The notes: generated by a model from the letters alone, not told the origin. Positions 1 through 7,005 are shown, counted from the first letter of the stretch. The stretch is 10,198 bases of DNA from an uncultured Anaerolineae bacterium (GCA_903854805.1 CAINXK010000530.1:1-10198), one strand, 5' to 3'. Numbers and translations: made by a program.

Positions 1-117
1 GTTCATATCGTTCAGCCGGATACCCATACCGGCCACACCATTCGCCTTCAGAACAGCCTCATTAATTTCCAGCTGCCCTTCCCATACATCCACAACCAGG
101 CATGTATTCGCTTTCAT
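1..117 (-). CDS. GH25-like protein, N-terminal part (cut by window edge)
   Basis: Only the first 39 codons are in the window; the gene continues leftwards. The peptide starts MKANTCLVVDVWEGQLEI and matches the start of the complete GH25-like protein encoded just upstream at 34 of 39 residues. It contains the VVDVWEG stretch with the first catalytic Asp (D10) expected of GH25 muramidases. The start codon (CAT on the plus strand at 115-117) is preceded by GGAGGAGCG, a strong ribosome binding site. There is no signal peptide at this start. It lies 169 bases downstream of its paralogue on the same strand, so the two form a tandem duplication, probably one transcription unit because I see no terminator between them. 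The function of the missing part is inferred from the paralogue. Confidence 0.8.
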   Translation of the reverse strand, partial: MKANTCLVVDVWEGQLEINEAVLKANGVAGMGIRLNDMN

Positions 118-286
118 CGCTCCTCCATCCCGCAGGTCATGCTCGCGCTCCAATTTCGGGGCTTTCCCTGAAACGGATCCAATCTCGCAAAAACTGTTGC
201 ATTTATTTTACATTACCTTCACGAAATGACACGCATAAAACCGAATTTCATATCAAACTGCCAATCCTGAGAACCATCTGGAAGCT

Positions 287-1708
287 CTAAATCTTCCAAT
301 CCGTCCAGTTCGTTCCATTACTCCTCAACCCAATCCACTGGGCAGGCGAACTACCCGCGACCCGGCCCCAGATGCCACCCTTGCCAATCTTCACCTGGTC
401 AATGATCACGCCTTCGCTATAATTCTTAAAACCGATCACCACTGAATCCATTCCCGGACCAGCACGCACATTCAAGCGCGGAGCAGCCCTGATCTTGACG
501 ACCTTGGGCAGCAGGCCATCGACACTGACCAGCTTGTTCATTTCCACCCACCAGGTTCCATCTAAAATGGGCACATAGACCGGCTTGGCACGTTCACAAT
601 ATCCGTTTGTTTTGTGAAAATCATAAACCATGTGGACCACGTCCGGGTTATCATACACGTTTAAAGTCCCAGCATTCGCCAATGGCACTCCTTCCACCCG
701 TCCCCACCAACCGGGCGCATCTGGAGTGCCATCCACAACTTCTTCAATCTTGACCACATTCCGCCCGGGCCACAGCAGGCCAATCCACTTAAGGAACTCC
801 CCATCACGGCCTTTGCTGGGACCCCAATCTGGCCGTGCGATCAGATCAACTGCCGCCGCATTGGATGGATTGAGCTTGAAAAGCACCGGCTTCAAAACGG
901 CCCAGTTCAGACGCACCAAATTATAACCAAGCTTGCGCTGCCGGCTCATGGCCAGAGTCAGTGGCCCACCACCCGGGCGCGCATAATAATTCGACGAGGC
1001 AAACGAATACAAACCGGTTTTCAGGGGTGGCTCAGGCGCAGGACCTGTTCCGAAATAATCGGCCAGGTCCTGCGCGGTGCCATAAAAAATATTGACGTCT
1101 ATCATCCTGGGGCTTCCGGGCAAAACCAGGAAATCTCCACTAAACTGCCACATCTTGATCTTGCCAGGGATCAAGCCCAGGTTAAAAGGTTTATCAAGGT
1201 CATCCAGGCGCAGCTTCAGGTCATCCCAGGTTTTCACATTCTTGAGATACATCGAAGTATCCGGGTACTGCGCCCACCAATAATCCACATCGGGCCAGGC
1301 TGCCAGATCTGGCAAAAACCACTGGGCGGTATAGATGATCATTTTCCAGCGCGACTTGCACAGCAGCAAAAACTTTGCCACTTCTGCCGCATAGGTTGTA
1401 GCCGGGTAGCCCGTCTTGCGCACTTCGATATCCACCGCCACTGCCAGAACTTCCACGGGCACATTGGCTGCCAGCCATGCAAAATTGGCAGCCCCATCCA
1501 CCCAGGGGTTATAAACAAAATAAGGGAAGCGTACAAAGTTCTGCGCTTCTGCCCATTGCTTTTGGAAGCCCGCATCCATGTGGTGCCCACCATTCATGTC
1601 ATTCAACCGGATGCCCATGCCAGCCACGCCGTTCGCCTTCAAAGCAGCCTCATCAATTTCCAGCTGCCCTTCCCACACGTCCACAACCAGACAAGTTCTC
1701 GGTCTCAT
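287..1708 (-). CDS. GH25 muramidase-like protein with C-terminal SH3b domain
   Basis: 473 residues from the chosen start; an in-frame ATG six codons earlier is less likely because GGAGGTAGT sits directly before the ATG at 1708 and the paralogue starts at the same point. Residues 5-215 look like a GH25 (lysozyme-type) TIM barrel: D10 in VVDVWEG, the catalytic D-x-E pair D93 and E95 in VAVDIEV, WQFSGD at 187-192 and DVNIF at 204-208. GH25 enzymes hydrolyse the N-acetylmuramic acid-N-acetylglucosamine bond of peptidoglycan. Residues about 403-463 (RLNVRAGPGMDSVVIGF, IWGRVAG, WIGL) are a bacterial SH3 domain, often a cell-wall binding module. Residues about 217-400 I do not recognise. No signal peptide or membrane segment is visible, so an extracellular role would need another route of release. 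Catalysis is inferred from conserved residues; a non-hydrolytic GH25 relative is possible. Confidence 0.8.
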   Translation of the reverse strand: MRPRTCLVVDVWEGQLEIDEAALKANGVAGMGIRLNDMNGGHHMDAGFQKQWAEAQNFVRFPYFVYNPWVDGAANFAWLAANVPVEVLAVAVDIEVRKTGYPATTYAAEVAKFLLLCKSRWKMIIYTAQWFLPDLAAWPDVDYWWAQYPDTSMYLKNVKTWDDLKLRLDDLDKPFNLGLIPGKIKMWQFSGDFLVLPGSPRMIDVNIFYGTAQDLADYFGTGPAPEPPLKTGLYSFASSNYYARPGGGPLTLAMSRQRKLGYNLVRLNWAVLKPVLFKLNPSNAAAVDLIARPDWGPSKGRDGEFLKWIGLLWPGRNVVKIEEVVDGTPDAPGWWGRVEGVPLANAGTLNVYDNPDVVHMVYDFHKTNGYCERAKPVYVPILDGTWWVEMNKLVSVDGLLPKVVKIRAAPRLNVRAGPGMDSVVIGFKNYSEGVIIDQVKIGKGGIWGRVAGSSPAQWIGLRSNGTNWTDWKI

Positions 1709-1780
1709 ACTACCTCCACCCGGCACAAACTCAAGGAGAACAGTCAGAACCCTGATCCCAATACAAATAACATCTTAATC

Positions 1781-1810
1781 ATTATACAATACCAATCCAG
1801 AGGTTCTCAA
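1781..1810 (-). promoter_or_regulatory. Probable sigma70-type promoter of the GH25 gene
   Basis: On the minus strand TTGAGA (1805-1810) is followed after 18 bases by a perfect TATAAT (1781-1786). The expected transcript start lies about 65-70 bases before the GH25 start codon. The match to the consensus is the best in the window; activity is inferred. Confidence 0.6.
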
Positions 1811-1874
1811 TTTGGGATTGTGAAAAAAAGGTTCTAATATCAATAATGTTACCGAAAATGCCAGTAAAAACGTA

Positions 1875-1970
1875 CGGGCTGTGCCCGCCTGCCCGCTTAC
1901 AGCACAGACCGCAGCCTGTGCTGATCTAAGGTTTGCCCCGCACAGGCTGGCTTGTGAAGGTATTTTTTTT
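1875..1970. repeat. Cluster of alternating inverted repeats (possible structured RNA or terminator)
   Basis: The hexamer CTGTGC occurs at 1879-1884 and 1916-1921 and its complement GCACAG at 1902-1907 and 1940-1945, so four segments can pair in alternative ways. CAGCACAG (1900-1907) pairs perfectly with CTGTGCTG (1916-1923). Alternatively CAGCCTGTGC (1912-1921) pairs perfectly over 10 bp with GCACAGGCTG (1940-1949). A small hairpin CGGGC-TGT-GCCCG is at 1875-1887. On the plus strand a T8 run (1963-1970) follows the last arm after 13 bases. On the minus strand the small hairpin is followed by TACG and then T5. This could be a weak bidirectional terminator, a structured leader or a small RNA; no known family is recognised. 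Confidence 0.5.
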
Positions 1971-2049
1971 CAGGAAAAGCAACTCTATCCGGCGTGGCTG
2001 ACCCGGTGGCACAAAGCGGTTGTTCCATCAGTATATAGCGCTGATGCAT

Positions 2050-2157
2050 AGACCATTCCAAGCTGGAGCAGAATTATTTTTCATGGATCACCGATTTTGG
2101 CTCAGTGGCACCCAACAGCTGTGAGGGCAAGACCTGAACCTGGATACCGGTGAGCAG
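2050..2157 (+). repeat. Diverged dispersed repeat, copy 1
   Basis: This segment aligns by eye to 8331-8443 in the same orientation. Its left 32 bases (2050-2081) match 8331-8362 at 24 of 32 positions, ending in the shared block AATTATTTTT. Its right 24 bases (2134-2157) match 8420-8443 at 20 of 24, all four differences being transitions, sharing CTGAACCTGG and CCGGTGA. The middle is poorly conserved and differs in length by 5 bases (52 against 57). Nature unknown: a decayed element or a conserved non-coding element. Confidence 0.4.
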
Positions 2158-2184
2158 ACCCGGCGAATTGCAAGTTGACCAGAC

Positions 2185-2222
2185 AAAAAAACTCGCCTCA
2201 TCAGATTGATCTGAGAAGCGAG
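2185..2222 (-). terminator. Intrinsic terminator of the HD-GYP gene
   Basis: The plus strand at 2192-2222 forms a long hairpin: CTCGC with GCGAG at the base, then CTCA/TCAGAT against ATCTGAG around a TG loop, with one mismatch and one bulge. On the minus strand it is followed directly by a run of seven T (2185-2191). It starts about 25 bases after the HD-GYP stop codon, the classic rho-independent arrangement. Confidence 0.8.
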
Positions 2223-2247
2223 CATGGCAACCTGTTCAGACCGCAGC

Positions 2248-3240
2248 TTAAGCTGAAGCCATCAACCCCAGGAAGAGCTGCACAACCTGCGGATCAAAAT
2301 GCTTTCCAGATTGAGACTCGATATACGCACGCGCTTCAGCCGCAGAAACGGCTGGGCGATACGGACGATCCGAGCTGAGCGCATCCCAGACATCCACAAT
2401 CGCAAACAAGCGCGCCGGAAGCGGAATATCAGCCCCTTTGAGCCCGCGCGGATAACCACTGCCATCCCATTTTTCATGGTGACAATACGGAATATCAAGC
2501 GCAGGGCGCAGGTATTCGATATTCGATAGCCAGCGGTACGCATACAACGGGTGCTCATGCATAATCTTCCACTCGTCTTCTGTCAAATGCCCGGGTTTCT
2601 TCAAGATCGAATCGGGGATGCCAAGCATGCCAATATCATGCAGCAAAGCCCCACGCCAGACATTTTTCAAGGTCAGCTCATCCAATCCGGCCGCGTGTGC
2701 CAGAGCCAGGGTCATCTCAGTCACACGCTGGGTATGAAAATCCGTCTCCTTTTCGCGCATATCCAGCACCCTGGACCAGCCTTCGGTGGTCCGATCGTAC
2801 CGAGCGCCGGCATCTTCCGACAGTTCTTCCAGCTGACGGCGTTCTTCAAGGATAAGGCGGTAGCGATTGAGCCGGATGACACCCTGCAGGCGACCAATCA
2901 GCTCAAACTTATCAAAAGGCTTCAGGATGAAGTCATCAGCACCCGCCTTGAGCCCAGCAATCCGCACAGCCGGATCACCATGACTGCTCATCATCAAGAC
3001 CGGGATCTCTCCCAGGGCATAATGCGAACGGATCAGGGCACAGACTGAAAAGCCGTCCAACGACGGTAATATCACATCCAGCAGGATCACATCAGGATGA
3101 GTGGTTGCGGCCCGCGCAATCCCCTCCACACCACCATGGGCGGAATGCAGGTCGTAGGGCAGGTTGGCCAACAGTTCCTTCAAGGCCTCGTGATCTTCAA
3201 GCTTATCGTCGATAACCAGGATTTGTGCCCGTTTTTCCAT
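2248..3240 (-). CDS. Response regulator with HD-GYP domain (probable c-di-GMP phosphodiesterase)
   Basis: 330 residues. Residues 5-122 are a receiver domain: acidic pair D11/D12, phospho-acceptor D55 in ILLDVILP, and K107 in LKPFD. A helical linker (about 125-160, EERRQLEELSE) follows. Residues about 160-328 are an HD-GYP domain: HD pair H201-D202 in LLHDIGMLGIPD, H228 and H230 in HEHP, the signature HHEKWDGSGYPRGLKG (254-269), and D283/D286 in IVDVWDAL. HD-GYP proteins hydrolyse cyclic di-GMP, so phosphorylation of D55 by an unlinked sensor kinase would control c-di-GMP breakdown in the cytoplasm. The start was placed at ATG 3240 because AAAGGATCAG precedes it; an upstream in-frame ATG lacks this. 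No histidine kinase is adjacent. A terminator follows the gene, and another separates it from the pentapeptide gene, so it is monocistronic. Confidence 0.93.
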   Translation of the reverse strand: MEKRAQILVIDDKLEDHEALKELLANLPYDLHSAHGGVEGIARAATTHPDVILLDVILPSLDGFSVCALIRSHYALGEIPVLMMSSHGDPAVRIAGLKAGADDFILKPFDKFELIGRLQGVIRLNRYRLILEERRQLEELSEDAGARYDRTTEGWSRVLDMREKETDFHTQRVTEMTLALAHAAGLDELTLKNVWRGALLHDIGMLGIPDSILKKPGHLTEDEWKIMHEHPLYAYRWLSNIEYLRPALDIPYCHHEKWDGSGYPRGLKGADIPLPARLFAIVDVWDALSSDRPYRPAVSAAEARAYIESQSGKHFDPQVVQLFLGLMASA

Positions 3241-3524
3241 CTGATCCTTTCTGCGCAGACGCAAAGCACTGCCAGATGCGAGTAAATAAAATTTTCAACG
3301 CTAACAAACCGAATTTCAACCTGAATATTGTAGAACGGTCAAGCCGGGTTGGGCTTTGCGCATTGACTGCTCCGTTGAAATTGATTTGCCCGGCGGGTAG
3401 TCGCCATTCATTTTGATATCATTTATCATAACCTTCTTGCTCAACTTTGACAATTGACATTCTCAAACTGACATTTTCAAAAAACAAGCAGGCTGATCAA
3501 ACCCTGGCTGCACAGCAAGCGAAA
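3241..3524. other. Intergenic region upstream of the HD-GYP gene
   Basis: No gene is visible. The region contains the HD-GYP ribosome binding site, a T/A-rich stretch, the palindrome TGATATCA (3414-3421) and a tandem 14-base direct repeat (3455-3482). I could not place a convincing -35/-10 pair: TTGACC on the minus strand near 3338 has no -10 at the right distance. Confidence 0.5.
3448..3482. repeat. Short tandem direct repeat, 14-base unit
   Basis: TGACATTCTCAAAC (3455-3468) is followed immediately by TGACATTTTCAAAA (3469-3482), 12 of 14 identical, and preceded by a partial unit TGACAAT (3448-3454). It lies about 210-240 bases upstream of the HD-GYP start, so it could be a row of regulator binding sites; the length is too short to exclude chance. 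Confidence 0.35.
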
Positions 3525-3560
3525 TAAAAAGAGCGCCACAAATCAATCTGTGGTGCCCTC
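3525..3560 (-). terminator. Intrinsic terminator of the pentapeptide gene
   Basis: GAGCGCCACA (3531-3540) pairs with TGTGGTGCCCTC (3549-3560) with one G-T pair and a small bulge, loop AATCAATC. On the minus strand the stem is followed by TTTTTATTTC (3521-3530). It begins about 36 bases after the stop codon of the pentapeptide gene. Confidence 0.75.
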
Positions 3561-3595
3561 ATCAAAGACAAATTTTCGCGAAGCAGTCCAGGTTT

Positions 3596-4144
3596 TTATG
3601 CAACCAGGGTGGCACCCAAAACGGCCGGATCAACCCCGCTTGACCATCTGGTTTCGCGATCATATTTTGCACCTTTCAACAAAGCGCCGGCCAGATTGGC
3701 ACCATACAGGTCCGCGCCGCGCATATCCGCACCCGCCAAATTGGCATCCCGCAAATCGGTATAGCTGAGATTTGTTTTGCACAAATTGGCATACCCCATC
3801 CTGACACCGCGCATGAAAGCACCGTTGAGATCAGCGCGACTGAGGTTGGCATGGTTAAAATCCGCCTTTTCCAGTTTAGAGTCGCCCATCCTGGCGTTGT
3901 GCAGATCTGCACCATTGAGCACCGCACCACGCAAATCAGCGGTGATCAGGTTGATCTCAGACATCTTTGCCCAGCTCAAAACTGCATTACGCAGATCAGA
4001 ATAATCCAACTTGGCGCCGCTCAGGTCTGCGCCCATCAGGTCCGCAGAACTAAGATCGGCTGAAATCAGGTCAAGACCAGTCAACGGAGCTGTTCCCGGC
4101 TGTCGCAGCCGGCCAATAATTTCTTCTCTAGTTAGCTTTGCCAT
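3596..4144 (-). CDS. Pentapeptide-repeat protein
   Basis: 182 residues. A short N-terminal segment (MAKLTREEIIGRLRQPG) precedes about 25 tandem pentapeptide repeats of the A(D/N)LxG type from about residue 20 to 160 (ADLSSADLMGADLSGAKL, ADMRGADLYGANLAGALL). Such repeats fold as a right-handed quadrilateral beta-helix. The C-terminal tail YDRETRWSSGVDPAVLGA is a common ending of this family. There is no signal peptide, membrane segment or catalytic domain, so it is probably a cytoplasmic scaffold or binding protein; DNA-gyrase protection is known for some relatives (Qnr, MfpA) but nothing here supports it specifically. The ribosome binding site is weak (GGAACAAACACCAACC before ATG). It lies 122 bases downstream of the diguanylate cyclase gene on the same strand and may be partly co-transcribed with it. 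Confidence 0.9.
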   Translation of the reverse strand: MAKLTREEIIGRLRQPGTAPLTGLDLISADLSSADLMGADLSGAKLDYSDLRNAVLSWAKMSEINLITADLRGAVLNGADLHNARMGDSKLEKADFNHANLSRADLNGAFMRGVRMGYANLCKTNLSYTDLRDANLAGADMRGADLYGANLAGALLKGAKYDRETRWSSGVDPAVLGATLVA

Positions 4145-4212
4145 GGTTGGTGTTTGTTCCAGTGATCAGATAATCGACCCGTTGAAAAAATTTACATCGA
4201 ATACTATTCTAA

Positions 4213-4234
4213 CCCCATTTATTTAATTATGGGG
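4213..4234. repeat. Inverted repeat between cyclase and pentapeptide genes
   Basis: CCCCAT (4213-4218) and ATGGGG (4229-4234) form a 6-bp stem with a 10-base AT-rich loop. It sits 33 bases past the cyclase stop codon and about 70 bases before the pentapeptide start. No clear T-run follows on either strand, so it may be a weak terminator, an attenuator or an operator. Confidence 0.35.
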
Positions 4235-4266
4235 AAATGCATATCAACTGGGTATATCTAGCCAGA

Positions 4267-5367
4267 TCATTCTCGAGATTTGTCTGGATGATACACCACA
4301 ACACAATTCTTACCGCTGATTTTCCCCAAATACATGGCCTGATCTGCCTGGTTGATGCATCCGGCAGCATCCAGACCGGTATTGAATTCCGAAATGCCAA
4401 AGGTCATCGTGATACTGCTTTCAAGCTCGCCGGTGGGGATGCGCATATCGGCAACTTTTTGACGCATGCGCTCAGCCACAAGCTGCGCGCCAGCGCTGTG
4501 CGTGCCGGGCAGCAATGCCAAAAACTCTTCCCCGCCCCAGCGCCCGACCAAATCGTGATCGCGCATGCAACCACGCAGCTCTTCAGCAACCATCACCAGG
4601 ATCAAATCGCCCAGGTTATGTCCGTAGGTATCATTATATTTCTTGAAATTATCGATATCGGTCAAGATCACGCAGAATGGATCCGGATTTGCCCTATAAG
4701 AAGCCTCCAGCGCTTCAATCTGCTCGGTCAGATCGTGCCGGTTTGGCAGCTGGGTTAATGCATCATTATGGGCCTGATGTTTCAATTTGAGATTGGCCTG
4801 CGTCAGGGCTATTTCGGCATTGGTGGCAGCCAGGCGATAATAATAAGCCAGCGCTGAGAAAACAATAAACAGGGTAATGATATTAACGACACCGATGGTC
4901 CGTAATCGGGCCGGGTCACAATCTGCCCAGGGTAGAACCAGGATGCCATGAAAATACAAAGATATATATAGACCACATAGAAAAGTGGTCAGCAGCAGCT
5001 TGGTGGAAAGGCGCAATGATTGAGAATAAAAAATAAGTGGGATCAAGCCGATGATGTAATAATGAAAACCACTATCCCAGCCGATAAAGATCACCGCCAA
5101 CATGGCGTGCGCGGCTACTTCCAAGCATCCCAGCAGCAGGGCCAGGTGGGGCGTTCCGCGCCAATTTAACCAGAAACATATTCCAAAAATGGCACAACTG
5201 CCAACATTCAGCCAGGCCATCTGTGAGACACCCAGCCATAAAAACAGGAAGATAAACAGGAAATGCCCCGCAAACCCCACCAATGCAGTGAAGTGGATCA
5301 CTACCGCAAGATTAAAATCTCCCTGAGAAAGCCGCCGGTTATTTTTTGGAACCAATAATAAATCCAT
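4267..5367 (-). CDS. Membrane-bound diguanylate cyclase (GGDEF domain)
   Basis: 366 residues. The N-terminal half has about six membrane segments (roughly 20-46, 51-68, 72-93, 102-115, 122-146, 158-178) and no recognised named sensor domain. A short linker (ANLKLKHQAHNDALTQLPNR) leads into a GGDEF domain (about 195-362). The active-site signature is GGEEF (278-282), with metal-binding D237 in LTDIDNFKKYND. An RxxD inhibitory site (R269-D272) lies exactly five residues before GGEEF, as in PleD, so product feedback inhibition is expected. The protein should make c-di-GMP from two GTP at the inner membrane face in response to an unknown signal. The start at ATG 5367 has GAGGTGATGAC before it. 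The HD-GYP phosphodiesterase two genes downstream would oppose it. No EAL domain is present. Confidence 0.94.
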   Translation of the reverse strand: MDLLLVPKNNRRLSQGDFNLAVVIHFTALVGFAGHFLFIFLFLWLGVSQMAWLNVGSCAIFGICFWLNWRGTPHLALLLGCLEVAAHAMLAVIFIGWDSGFHYYIIGLIPLIFYSQSLRLSTKLLLTTFLCGLYISLYFHGILVLPWADCDPARLRTIGVVNIITLFIVFSALAYYYRLAATNAEIALTQANLKLKHQAHNDALTQLPNRHDLTEQIEALEASYRANPDPFCVILTDIDNFKKYNDTYGHNLGDLILVMVAEELRGCMRDHDLVGRWGGEEFLALLPGTHSAGAQLVAERMRQKVADMRIPTGELESSITMTFGISEFNTGLDAAGCINQADQAMYLGKISGKNCVVVYHPDKSRE

Positions 5368-5410
5368 GTCATCACCTCATAAATTATGATGCCGCCTCAG
5401 ATAATTTCAA

Positions 5411-5440
5411 AATATACCAGTCAGAATTGGGTTTCTCCAA
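5411..5440 (-). promoter_or_regulatory. Candidate promoter of the diguanylate cyclase gene
   Basis: On the minus strand TTGGAG (5435-5440) and TATATT (5411-5416) are 18 bases apart, with TG one base before the -10 (extended -10). The -35 overlaps an inverted repeat AATTGG/CCAATT (5425-5430 and 5437-5442), which could be an operator. Prediction only. Confidence 0.35.
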
Positions 5441-5725
5441 TTAGAGATCTACGCCCCCATAATAATCCAATTCGGCGAAATAACCATGTTACACACCATT
5501 TTGAACGCAATCTGCAATAAAAACCGGGCAGAGCACTGAGGCAAAACCACGATCTTACAGGTTATTGAGCCGGTTATTAATGCCGATGGTTAAATTGCGC
5601 TGGAAATTTTCTCGATTTACAGTCAGGCTTTAATGTACCCAATTCTCCCATTCTGGGTTTAGAATAACCAAATAGTAAATTGTCTATTGATATTATTTAG
5701 ATCATCACAACCCGGAAATTTTTAT
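5441..5725. other. Divergent intergenic region between cyclase and glycosyltransferase genes
   Basis: AT-rich, no gene seen. Together with 5368-5440 it must hold the promoters of both flanking genes. ACCCA (5637-5641) and TGGGT (5654-5658) can form a small inverted repeat upstream of the glycosyltransferase gene. -10-like hexamers TAGAAT (5660-5665) and TATTAT (5691-5696) occur on the plus strand but neither has a good -35. Confidence 0.45.
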
Positions 5726-5739
5726 GGAGAAAATATTCA

Positions 5740-7005
5740 ATGAGCCCTAAAAAACTTTATGCCTGGCTGGTTATTGCTGGCGTGGCCATAATCGGATTAT
5801 CATTCTTTATTTGGGGCTATGAAAATACCTGGCATCTATGGAATTTACCCACAGTCATGCCTCCTTTTTTAGATTTCAGGTTGATCACAGGAGGCGCAGA
5901 ATCAATTCAAGCCGGTTATGATCCGCGCATCAACAACCCTTTCGATCCTGGTACCCGCCTTTTTAATTACCCGCAAATCTGGTTCATAATTCTAAAATCC
6001 GGTATAAATCTTCAGTGGACGATCCCATTAGCAATTTTAACAATCCTATTGTTTATCATCAGTGTCATCTCTTTTCCAGGGGAAGTTACCAAACTCTCGG
6101 GTATTTTTTTACTCGCCATCTTGTTTTCTCCTGCGATATTGTTAGGAGTAGAAAGATGCAATGTAGACCTCCTTGTTTTTAGCTGCATGGCGTTGGCGCT
6201 TCTCGTTAGCGAACAAAGACCTTTGGGATCTTTTTTGATTTTAATGATTGGGATAGTATTCAAATTATTTCCCCTATTCGGGATCGGTTTCTTTCTTGGT
6301 CTCGAAAAGAAGAAAGCACTGAAGCTTCTCTTAGCCACCCTTGCTTGCTCCATTTTGTATTTTGCATCAATATTCAAAGATATGCTTCATTTAGCAGCAG
6401 TTACCCAGAAAGGAATAACCCCAGCGTATGGGTGGTTAATACTCCCCGAGTTTTTCTATACAACCAGCCGCCAGATGATGATGCTAAAAAAATTCAACTT
6501 CCTTTTTCTCATCTTACTCATTGGGCTATCCCTGGGAACTATATATCTGGCAAGAAAAAAGCACCAAACGATTATTTATGCAATACCGAACAGCCGTAAC
6601 CTGCGCGCCTTCTGGCTCGGTGCAGGCGTATATGTAGGAACTTTCCTACTTGGAAATAACTGGGATTACCGCTTGATGTTCTTAATATTTTGTACCCTTC
6701 AGCTGGCAGAATGGAGTAAAAAAGAAGGCAGCAATTTCCCCATCGCTTCTCGGACGACATCCATAATGCTTTTCATATCGTGCTGGAACCTGATCATTTC
6801 CAAGTTCTTGTTAATAATATTTTCAGAAAAATCTCCAGCGCCAATCATCATCGATGAAATTGCAAATTGGTTATTGTTTGTCGGATTGCTATACTTATTG
6901 GTTGGATCTCTGCCAAGCTGGGTTCATGAAGATACTCTCATAATGCTAAAAAATTCTGTCAAGCGTATTTTGCATCTCAGAAAATCAAAGGAATATTCAG
7001 GATAA
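5740..7005 (+). CDS. Polytopic membrane glycosyltransferase, GT87 (DUF2029)-like
   Basis: 421 residues with about ten to eleven hydrophobic segments (for example 8-26, 94-111, 119-136, 164-187, 194-211, 252-271, 341-361, 373-390). The first loop carries DFRLITGGAESIQAGYDPR (45-63) and FNYPQIWF (75-82). An acidic residue in the first outer loop is the catalytic feature of GT-C polyprenyl-phosphate-mannose-dependent enzymes such as PimE, and D45 is the candidate here. Further conserved-looking stretches are GVERCNVDLLVF (136-147) and LGNNWDYRLMFL (304-315). The likely role is transfer of a sugar from a lipid carrier on the outer face of the membrane; the acceptor is unknown. GGAGA lies nine bases before the ATG. 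An eight-codon frame MEKIFNEP (5724-5750) overlaps the start, probably by chance. The gene is AT-rich compared with its neighbours (21 G/C of 60 at 6241-6300), which suggests transfer or different constraint. Family call is by motif, not by alignment. Confidence 0.7.
   Translation: MSPKKLYAWLVIAGVAIIGLSFFIWGYENTWHLWNLPTVMPPFLDFRLITGGAESIQAGYDPRINNPFDPGTRLFNYPQIWFIILKSGINLQWTIPLAILTILLFIISVISFPGEVTKLSGIFLLAILFSPAILLGVERCNVDLLVFSCMALALLVSEQRPLGSFLILMIGIVFKLFPLFGIGFFLGLEKKKALKLLLATLACSILYFASIFKDMLHLAAVTQKGITPAYGWLILPEFFYTTSRQMMMLKKFNFLFLILLIGLSLGTIYLARKKHQTIIYAIPNSRNLRAFWLGAGVYVGTFLLGNNWDYRLMFLIFCTLQLAEWSKKEGSNFPIASRTTSIMLFISCWNLIISKFLLIIFSEKSPAPIIIDEIANWLLFVGLLYLLVGSLPSWVHEDTLIMLKNSVKRILHLRKSKEYSG

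Larger units (their letters stand above)
1709..2184. other. Intergenic region between GH25 and HD-GYP genes
   Basis: I see no convincing gene here. It holds the GH25 ribosome binding site and promoter (1709-1810), an AT-rich stretch to about 1860, a GC-rich cluster of alternating inverted repeats (1875-1949) followed by a T8 run on the plus strand (1963-1970), and one copy of a diverged repeat (2050-2157). Short plus-strand open frames in it have no ribosome binding site and no recognisable product. Confidence 0.6.

Noticed and set aside
102..290. Plus-strand open frame of 62 codons between the two GH25 genes
   Set aside because: No ribosome binding site, no recognisable product, and it overlaps the start of the partial GH25 gene.
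2551..3048. Long plus-strand open frame (165 codons) opposite the HD-GYP gene
   Set aside because: It lies wholly antisense to a gene with clear REC and HD-GYP motifs, has no recognisable domain and no ribosome binding site.
3448..3482. Possible start of a CRISPR-like array
   Set aside because: Units are 14 bases, directly adjacent without spacers, and only two and a half in number.
4237..4758. Plus-strand open frame of 173 codons opposite the GGDEF domain
   Set aside because: Antisense to the catalytic domain of the diguanylate cyclase; composition mirrors that gene and no family is recognisable.
5368..5739. c-di-GMP riboswitch next to the c-di-GMP genes
   Set aside because: I looked for a GEMM-like conserved core and stems here and upstream of the HD-GYP and pentapeptide genes and saw none.
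6012..6377. Minus-strand open frame of 121 codons inside the glycosyltransferase gene
   Set aside because: Antisense to a well-formed polytopic membrane protein; Lys/Asn-rich product without domain.
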